A stretch of DNA of 38,485 nucleotides, taken from NCBI GenBank assembly GCA_003427395.1, contig BFEA01000122.1, forward strand, positions 2,630,634-2,669,118, written 5' to 3'. Within the stretch, counting starts at the first letter, position 1. Every line of letters begins with the position of its first letter. The DNA comes from Chara braunii (Eukaryota > Streptophyta > Charophyceae > Charales > Characeae). The position numbers were made by a program, and so were the translations under genes. Positions 20,617 through 28,439 of this stretch are shown piece after piece. Below the pieces are notes generated by a model, which had not been told where the DNA came from, searched no databases, and was given only the letters and a program-made list of their open reading frames with translations.

Positions 20617-23600
20617 AAACAGCTTGCTTTAATCTTCATTAGCTGTAGTTCCGTCAAGAGGACTTGATTGAACCATTTGAATTCGACATTTTTGCAGACT
20701 TCATATTTCAGGAATACATCCCATTCTGCCAATCGTTGTTCCCCTTCTGTTATAATGAGAGAAACTGTACTCCCCATAGGGAGATTGTCATTGATGAATT
20801 TGCATATCTCTTGTTTAATGAGGGGTTCATTTGTCTTTTGATTAGATCTATTAGGTAACGAAAGAAATTGAGCGGTAATACCTATGACAATTACTTCTCC
20901 GTACATTGCTGTCTTTGGAACTGTTAGTACTACTTCCCACTTGCCTTCCTTACATCTAACCGGAAGCAGAACAATGCCAGTTTTGACAGGAGACAGTATC
21001 CCCTGGCCTTTTGCTAGGCGATGCTTTAATTTTTGTCCCTTGGTTGAGAGGTCAGAGCCCAAGGACAACGGCATGGTCTGATGAAGAGCCACCAAGGTTT
21101 GAGGAAGTTGAGAATTTTCTGTGACTTCACCTTCAATCTGCAATTGGTTGTTTGGAAGGTCTTCGGTAAGATCTACAATTTGTGCTGTATGCTGAACTAT
21201 CTGTTTATTATTACCTATTAATACTGAGTTTTCCCCAATATTAGTAGCTTTGTTGATCTCGTGTCCAGCTGGTTGAGTTGCATGCTGTAACTGCAGAACA
21301 ACAGCTCCTGGATCCCACTCTATCAGACCCTAACTATGCTTCGTGGGTATATCAACCTGTAGATCACAGGGGAGATGCACGTACTTCTTTTCCCCAGTGA
21401 TTTTAGAAATTACAATTTGGAAACTGGCCTGGTCGTCACTTCCTTCTGGGCTCAAGGACGCCCCAACCTGTTTTAGCTCATATGGTTTCTCCTTCTCCAC
21501 CTCAGGCTCCCCTATCTCTTCATCCAGTTTACTCGAGATCGACGATTGTGGAATCAAGGCTTGATGTTCATTTGGAGGATTGACGGTTTCTGTGACTGTT
21601 GTCAGTGAACTATTGTTATTATTGGAAGAATTTAAGACCACCTGTTCTTTACTCTGTAGATTTTCGCAGAAAACACCACCCTGCTTAGACTGTTCCTGAG
21701 TCTGAGTTTGAGTTAGTGTCCCTGTTTAAGTGACCACATGTTCTTTATTCTGTGGACTTTCGAGAAAAACAATCTGTTTGGCCAATTCCTGATGCTGAGT
21801 CTGAGTCATAGTAATTCCTGAGAACATATGGCTGGGGAGTACATTCAGTATACCTTGCTGTATCTCGTCTGTTGCCTCTGTTTCTACCCCTAATAAGGAC
21901 AGGGATTGAAATCGATTATACAACCCATGTAATGAATGGGGTTCCTTTCCATTCGTGTAATTAAATCTCGATGAAACAATAGATAACAGTCTGACACTGA
22001 TGTGTTCCCATGACACTTTCAGTGGAGGACCCTGTAGTAAGAAGGAAACCAGGCTATTGCTGTTTTCCAACATCAGCATTAGGACCTCTAAAACATGAGG
22101 TCAGGATTCTGTTGGCAGGCTCGGATGCTGTCTTTTTAAATTACACAGCAATCAGTCTGTGATTTGGAGAACAATTGTTTTGGTATCAATAGATAATTCG
22201 GTGTCACTTCCTGCTGTAGGCTTGACCGATGGAGGAGGGACGCAGGGTTGGATAGTCTCAATATCCATTGGCTCAGGGCCAAAAACCTCTCTGAGAAGAT
22301 CTACTTCCATGGGCACAATCTCAGCCTCAGATCTCACCTTGCCTGCTCCCTGTTCTTTCCGTTTTTCGTTTTCCTTGACTACTACTTTTTGTTGGACCTT
22401 TCCTTTCTTCTTCACCTCCCGCCATTTTGAGATTGTCCCATTTTTCCGTATATAGTCTGCTGCCTTAGGGCCCAAATGTCGTTCCCCTCCATTCCCATTC
22501 GTTCCTTCATTTGCACTTATGGACTTGTCTTTGCTTCCACCAGCAAAACAAGACTGTGTTTTCAGACTTGACCCCTGTTTGTTTGTGTCAGAGAGTGCAG
22601 GTTTCCCAGCCTGAGGATGCAGATGCTGAGCTTGACCTTGAGCTTGGGAAGACTTCCCAGCCTGAGGATGCGGATGCTGGGATTGACCTTGAGCTTGGGA
22701 GTGGGAGGGAGGGAGCCAGTCTTGTGGCGGGCGTGGGGATTTGTGAAAATCACTCCTCCCTTCCCACACCCATCCAACCGTCTGTCTTGCTTGATTAACA
22801 TCCTCTCGGTGAACCCATCCAAGCCATCCTTCATGTCCCGATACCGCTGGGATCCATCTATTAGGTCTTTGAGGGTCTTTTTTGAGACGTCTCTCATAGG
22901 GAATTGCATTCTGGGGGTGCTGGGTGCATGCATACTCCGTGTGCAGGTATTCGTATGCTTTACACTTAAAACACCACGGCCTAAATTTATTGGCCACATG
23001 GATCTGGTACACCCGCCCTCAGTTTAAACGGAATAATATCATCCAGTGAAAATAATTGTTCCTTGGGAATGTCTACGACCAACATTAGGTAATCATCTCG
23101 TTTTGCAACATAGGAAGGCAACGGGTTGATGAAATCAACTATCTTGTATTGCTGTCCAAAGTCATAAATGAAGGCAGCTTGGATTTCTATTGGGATGTGT
23201 TTGAATTCAACCCAGTAGAAATCCTTCATCATCTGCTCCCTCTTTTCTTCCGATCCAACCTTCCTTGGCAGCTATGGATAGACTCTGACTTCATATCTAT
23301 CCCAAAACAGTTTCTTCCAAGCATCCATTCGCACTTTGTCTTTATCGAAAAGACTAAGAACTGTAAAGACTGTGGGGGTGATTGGTTGAATGAGGAAAAA
23401 TTATGTCACCTCTTCCGGTCCTTCTCTCAGCGACTCTAATCTCTTACATATATATTTAATTTTATCGTTGACTGACTTGTATGCAGCTTCATCGTAAAAT
23501 ATCCACTTACTTCCATGTTTGGTGTAAACTTGGTCACGTAATGCCCGTTTATCCTGAGGGTAAGTCTTCATGAAGGTTTTCCTGCCCCCTTGGTCTATGA

Positions 23601-24351
23601 CCAATTGCTCATACGGAAGCAGGAAAAGAGAGAGAAAATATGCTCTTGCTGAGGATAGGTTCCTGAGAGGGACTTTCAGATCTTTCGCAGAATGTCCAAC
23701 TGGATCAATCGGAGGACGTTGAAAGATTAGCGATTTGTTTTGCAGAGACTCTCTCACTTTTTGTGGCCATGATGGCTGTTGGGTTTCTTGAGTTGTTCCT
23801 TTCTATGTGTTCTTCCCATCTTGTTCTTTTAGTGTAGGTTGTGTTTTTTCCTGCCTCTTTTCATCTTTCGTCAGTATGTCATCATCACTTATTCCATATC
23901 TGTCTTCCCCCTCCTCCCCGTCTTCCCCGCCATCTTCATCATTTCCTTCCCCCATAATTAGGCCATTTCCTTGTGCTGGGATGACGCTGTTGGTCGTAAT
24001 ATTGACCGAATGTGCGACACCCTCTTCTGCTGTGATATCATGGTGCAAAGGGGGGAAGTCCACCTGGTTCAGGGAAGAGGTATCAGAAGTGATATCAGCC
24101 AAAGAGAGCACTATCGGTCCCTGTCCAATTGACCTCTTGTTTCTCATAGCCTGTGCTGGACTGGTTCCCATGACTCGTCCTTTCTGGATACCTGTTTGTC
24201 CTCCCATTACTCCCATATTACGACCTGTGGTCATCGTTCCCGGACGAGTGTATGGTGTTGGGCCGATCTGTTTTATCATTGCATGCCTCATTGCTCCTTG
24301 GTAGAAGAGCAATGAGCTAGGCCCTTTTGCGAGTCTGAAACTGAGATTCAT
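20523..24351 (-). pseudogene. LINE A ORF1: gag-like nucleic-acid-binding protein
   Basis: About 1,270 codons if read through its breaks, long for a LINE ORF1. Order: an acidic, low-complexity N-terminus (24351-23803); a region resembling the RRM/DUF4283 folds of plant LINE ORF1s (23757-22987; WVEFKHIPIEIQAAFIYDFG, LMLVVDIPKEQL); a zinc knuckle CFKCKAYEYLHTEYAC (spacing C-x2-C-x6-H-x4-C, near 22960); a Gln/His/Pro stretch with a 51-bp tandem duplication (about 22603-22704); a long variable segment; and a C-terminal domain (21143-20523). Stops occur at 23803, 23401, 22152, 21726 and 21330, with a frameshift near 23015. The C-terminal block TGIVLLPVRCKEGKWEVVL resembles one in LINE C ORF1. The family role is RNA binding and chaperoning; this copy is broken. 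Confidence 0.8.
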
Positions 24352-24793
24352 TGTAGGCTCTTTAATTTAGAATTAATTTAGAATTAAGATCAGTCGATTC
24401 TACAAATCTGCAATTCCGCGAATCCGAGGAGAGTAAAATCTACAACCAAACCAGACAGGTTCGGCCTTCCCCGTTTTAATCTACGATTTGAACTGCGAGA
24501 CTATAAATTATAATAAATTATGATTTATAGGTTATAATTGAGAGCCAGTCAATTAATTATCCACGATTTACTACTGCAAGACGTCCCACTGTCTTACTAC
24601 AGTGTCCCTATGAGTTCATGTGTACAATCCTGTGAGCAACCTGTTATGTGATTTAGGTATTGTTGGTGACTGGCTTGGAACCCAAAGGGTATTACGGGTA
24701 CAAGGGAGGAAGAAGTATCAGGCCAATGTGATGAAGGAGAGAAATGCACATACCAATTCTTCTGACTTCGAGAGTCTTCGAGAGTCTTCAACC
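24352..24793 (-). promoter_or_regulatory. LINE A 5' UTR (presumed internal promoter region)
   Basis: The 442 bp lie between the 5' target-site duplication and the first Met of ORF1. The element end carries a short direct repeat (GAAGACTCTC twice near 24770-24790). The inner part is AT-rich (24480-24560). Full-length LINEs normally carry an internal promoter here, but no specific core element is visible, so the regulatory role is inferred from position only. Confidence 0.45.
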
Positions 24794-24808
24794 TCTTTTG
24801 ATACATAC
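24794..24808. repeat. Target-site duplication of LINE A (5' side)
   Basis: Perfect 15-base copy of 15523-15537 (TCTTTTGATACATAC). The following 24809-25080 is unannotated flank with no gene visible. Confidence 0.9.
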
Positions 24809-25097
24809 ATAGGTTTCTTCCACGTGGCAGGGCAGGAGATGCAGTAGGGTCAGGCACCAGGGCTGTTTATGCGAATGTTTTGTGTCCTGCTACGTGGGTA
24901 TGTAGCTTTGAATTGTTTTGTAATAGTGTCTTCCCCACTTGAGTGGTTTTGCTGCTAATTAGGATTGTGGGGGACATACTGGTGTGGGCAACCCTAGATA
25001 AGTGTGTAATAGTGAACCTAGACTTTGTCCAGATCTATCCCCCCTTCTCTTGTCAAAGAATTGCCATGGTAGTCGGTCAGGATAGGGTGAGGGTGCA

Positions 25098-25384
25098 GTC
25101 AATCCCCTCGCAGGAGGGTAATCAATGCTGCTCATACAATAATTGTTTGTGCCTCTACAAGGGTTCAATCATTCGACTACTAATGTTTAGGGACGCTGGA
25201 CCCGCTTTCCAGCAGGTGCTGCTCCCCACCAATAGATGGAGCCCTCCCGAGATTGCTAGGGGTGCCTGCTCTTATCAGCGCCCCTAGCATCANNNNNNNN
25301 NNNNNNNNNNNNNNNNNNNNNNNNNNNNNNNNNNNNNNNNNNNNNNNNNNNNNNNNNNNNNNNNNNNAAAAAAAAAAAAAAAAA
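25098..25384 (+). repeat. LINE-type 3' tail with hairpins D, A, B, C, a gap and poly-A
   Basis: Hairpin D: arms 25105-25109 (CCCTC) and 25114-25118 (GAGGG), flanked by GCAGTCAATC and TAATCAATGCTGCTC. Hairpins A and B at 25191-25243. Hairpin C: arms 25256-25265 and 25278-25287 (ten pairs, one T-G) around the loop CTGCTCTTATCA. A 75-base assembly gap (25293-25367) and poly-A (25368-25384) follow. Confidence 0.85.
25293..25367. other. Assembly gap (75 N)
   Basis: Run of N ending in poly-A; probably a homopolymer or hairpin that could not be assembled. Confidence 1.
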
Positions 25385-25439
25385 AGTTGTGCAGCCAGGC
25401 CCTTGTTGTTTTTTTTCCCCTTCTCACTTTCTGAGATGC

Positions 25440-25520
25440 TTTTTTTTTTTTTTTTTAATAAAATGGTCCAATCTATTCGTGGGGAGCAGCACATGCTGGG
25501 AACCGGGCCCAACGTCCCTT
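25440..25520 (-). repeat. LINE-type 3' tail, hairpins A and B with poly-A (minus strand)
   Basis: Minus strand: GGGACGTTGGGCCCGGTTCC, hairpin B with CACGAATAGATTGG, then poly-A (25457-25440). The B loop wording matches the CTGGCC-element tails. It faces the plus-strand tail ending at 25384 across about 55 bp. From 25521 to 25749 nothing further is recognisable. Confidence 0.75.
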
Positions 25521-25749
25521 ATAATTGGCATACATTGATGATTGATGAAAATTGGGGATGATTCAGGAATACTTCAGGATGATTGAGATAATAAGCTAAA
25601 GATTGATGCTGCCTACTCAGAATGCTTATCTACTCAGATCTCACCTACTACCCTAACACTAATCTCAGATCCATACCAACCAGCCAGTCTCTATTGAGCC
25701 AATACTGTATACCAATCAAGCCTCTACCCGGTCTCACACCCCACTCTAG

Positions 25750-25860
25750 CTACAGTCTTCCCCCGAATACAACGCACGATCATTATAGCCGAATTTGGTC
25801 CATCTTTCAGTCTAAATTCAGCTATAATGATTGTACGTTGTATTCGGGGGAAGACTGTAG
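25750..25860. mobile_element. 111-bp hairpin MITE with TA duplication (Tc1/mariner-pogo type)
   Basis: Inverted arms of about 45 bp: CAGTCTTCCCCCGAATACAA starts at 25752 and its complement ends at 25858, with TA on both outer sides (25750 begins CTA, 25860 ends TAG). The unpaired centre is only about 20 bp. CAGT-type ends with a TA duplication suit the mariner/pogo supergroup. Each arm contains a sequence matching 8 of the 9 core bases of the CENP-B box (TACG-N4-A-N2-CGGG in the right arm). From 25861 to 26150 I see no gene. Confidence 0.7.
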
Positions 25861-26150
25861 GTTACAGGACAGCGCCACCCACCCCAGCGCCGACCTTCGT
25901 CGGCCAGATTGTAGCCTTCGGTCAAGTATTGTAATTGCCTTCCACCCTCAACAATCCACAGATCTTTGTCCAGGCCTCAAGCTCCTATAAAGGTTACAGA
26001 ACGATGCCCCAGCGCCGGCCAACGTCATTCTGATTTCTACTCAACCTGGGCAAGAACACGATAAAAACTCAATTAGGAGATCAACCAGACTAGAATGTAA
26101 CCTAAGAATTCTGACCTGATAATAGTGGGATCCTGAGCAAACAACCAATC

Positions 26151-26187
<37 letters not shown>

Positions 26188-26652
26188 AATGATGATGATG
26201 ATGATACTTGATGTTGATTGACCCTCCCCTATCCACCCCTCCTCTTTTCCCCTCTTACCACCCCTCCTCTCCCTTGCTGCCTCCGCTAATCAGAACCACT
26301 GTCGTTGAGCAGTTCCTCACAGCCCCAGCAATAGGAGAGCCTCCCTCTACCCTACTCCGCTCAAAGAAGGTTGTTCCCCCAAAAAAACCTACCTCAAGCT
26401 ATCTCTGTCTTACTCTGCCACCGCTAGTAGATGATGTTCCACCTTCCATCTCTCCCAGCCCCAAAGTTAGACAGTCCCCCTTGTCCGCCCTTATTCCCTA
26501 TATAGGAAAACACTTCCCACCTTATGTTTCCCCTGCAGAAAAGAGCTCTCCCCACTCAATCCATCATACCCTCCACGCCAGCAACCTTGTGGGGAAGATT
26601 TTTACAACCTCAAGTATAGAAAAGAACAGGGAAATAAGAATTGAGAGGTTGG

Positions 26653-26686
<34 letters not shown>

Positions 26687-27120
26687 AATTATGGTTGATG
26701 AAGCTGATGAGAATGAAAAAAAATTCTCCTCCTCCCCCCCCCTGACTTTTCACGCTGACACTTCGCTGTCTCCGCTAAACAGAAGTGCCCTGATCAAGAG
26801 CAGTCCTAATCAGCCCCAACTGGGGTCAGACCCACACCTCCCATTCTCCCTACAAGGCATATCGTTCCCTCAAAAGTATGCCTCGATCAGCCATTTCCCC
26901 CAATCTGCCACCGCTGGGATATAATCCTAGCCCCAGATTAGTTCAATCCCCAAAATCTGTCCTCGCTTCCTACAGGGCAATCACCTCCCGCCTTGTGATG
27001 CCCCTGCAGAGGAAAGCTCTCCCCCATCTTACCATCTCGCCCGAATCCAATCATTAGTTAACGAAGGGAGAGTTAGAAAAGAGGACAGAAAACTCAATGA
27101 AGATGACAAGTGATGATGAC
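26151..27120. repeat. Two diverged tandem units of about 0.5 kb, each led by (GAT)n
   Basis: Unit 1 starts with (GAT)n at 26151-26205 and unit 2 with (GAT)n at 26652-26687; a short GATGAT stretch recurs near 27110. Shared blocks include CTCCGCTAAWCAGAA, TCTGCCACCGCT and a CCCCTGCAGA segment. A 238-codon plus-strand frame (26208-26924) is Pro/Ser-rich and crosses the microsatellite as poly-Met. It has no family resemblance, so I do not call it a gene. Confidence 0.5.
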
Positions 27121-27279
27121 GGCGAAAAGTGCCCTAGGATGAAGAGACTAACAAATAGGTTAATGAGAAGAAGCAGCACAATGATGAGGAAGACCCACTG
27201 CACCCTGATGATGTCAACAATCAATGTGAAGATGGCGAGAAGCGTCGTGCGGAATGATTGAATTTACAACGCCCTAGAA

Positions 27280-28295
27280 GAGCGCAATGATGAAAGCAGC
27301 GCACTGCGGAAGGATATATGCAGTGATGACCAGACCCATCAGGTCTTTGGAGATGAGAGTCAGGTCTATTCGTGGATTGGCTATGCCCTGTTGCCCCCTA
27401 GCAGACAAACAGGTATACGACCGCTTGGTCGGGTGGAGCGTCCTATACGCGTCCTGTAGTTGTCTATCCAACATAAGTTGTTTAAGCATAGTGATGTCTG
27501 GGCTCTGCGGAGGTTCATCAACTCCCTGTCGTTGTGAAGAAGATCTGCGGTCCAAAGACGGGTCCAGCGTAGTGTTGAAGTCACCAGCGATTATCATCGG
27601 GGCATCATCTGGTAGGTTTTGTTGCAATGTGAGGCAAAAATCTATTCTGGCTGCTGGATCATTCGGACCGTAGATACAAACCAGGTACATTTCCTCGTTT
27701 CGCAATGCCGCTTTTAGGTACACCCACCGCCCCTGATGCCTATCATAATCGTATGTAATTGGTTTGAGTCTAGATGACGGCGGTAACCAGATTGCCACCC
27801 CGACCGAGGCTCTTGTTGTGGCTGGCGCGTAAAAGGACGAGTGAGGCCAACAACTTTTGCTTTGACATTGTGGGACGATGTATCTTGCAGGTGTGTCTCC
27901 TGCACACATATGGCATCTGGCCATTGCGTCATGTCCGGGGACCTGATGAAGTTCCAAATGACATCTTTTTTGGCTTGTGAAGCCTGAATGAGACCGTTAA
28001 CGTTAAGCGAGCGAATACCCAGATCCGCTGTATCCAGCTTAGCTGCCCACTGCAGCTGCCATCTGACCCGGGGGAACAAGGGCGGGGGCGAGGGGCAACG
28101 AGTGGGGCGGGGCGGAGGCGGGGTTGGGCCCGGGGAGTCTTGTGGGGGTCCCTTTTGAGGCAGAAGCGGCAGCTGCAAGATGGGAGGAGAGGGGGGGCGG
28201 GAAAGACAGGGGTCATTATCGGTTGCCCGCATCGAAGGTGAGTGGTCGGTCGGGGGTTGGGCTGCACTGCCAAGCGGCTCAGATTCGTCCATCAA
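27280..28295 (-). pseudogene. LINE C ORF2: APE endonuclease fragment
   Basis: A Pro-rich start (28295-28080) leads into GIRSLNVNGLIQASQAKKDV and CVQETHLQDTSSHN (about 27889-27910). After a frameshift near 27845 it continues with GVAIWLPPSSRLKP, GRWVYLKAAL, CIYGPNDPAARIDF, the catalytic-type AGDFNTTLDPS (about 27571-27590), SYTCLSARG and PRIDLTLISKDL. It stops just before the expected final Asp-His motif. In the family this enzyme nicks target DNA to prime reverse transcription. It aligns with the LINE A and D endonucleases but is clearly divergent. Truncated and frameshifted. Confidence 0.88.
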
Positions 28296-28439
28296 TCCAG
28301 GATTGTGTCGGCGTGGTCCCGATCTGTAGTTTCAGAGTTAGGTTGCGAGTCAGTGGCCGAGGACGAAAGGCGGATCATCCCATTGATTGTGGTCCTCATG
28401 AACATTGTCTTCCAGAAAGATTCTCATAACTGTGAGAAT

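Larger units (their letters stand above)
15538..24793 (-). mobile_element. LINE A: full-length, decayed non-LTR retrotransposon
   Basis: A 9,256-bp insertion bounded by a perfect 15-bp duplication. On the minus strand the order is: 5' UTR (24793-24352); long ORF1 (24351-20523) with an RRM/DUF4283-like region, zinc knuckle and C-terminal domain; ORF2 (20616-15802) with APE endonuclease, reverse transcriptase and zf-RVT; a 3' UTR with the hairpin A', A, B, C tail (15745-15584); and an A-rich end. Family members move by target-primed reverse transcription. Both ORFs carry stops and frameshifts, so this copy is not autonomous now. Having both boundaries makes it the best reference for the family in this window. 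Confidence 0.92.

Noticed and set aside
26208-26924. 238-codon Pro/Ser-rich plus-strand frame
   Set aside because: It crosses the (GAT)n microsatellite as poly-Met, lies in a tandem repeat and resembles no family.
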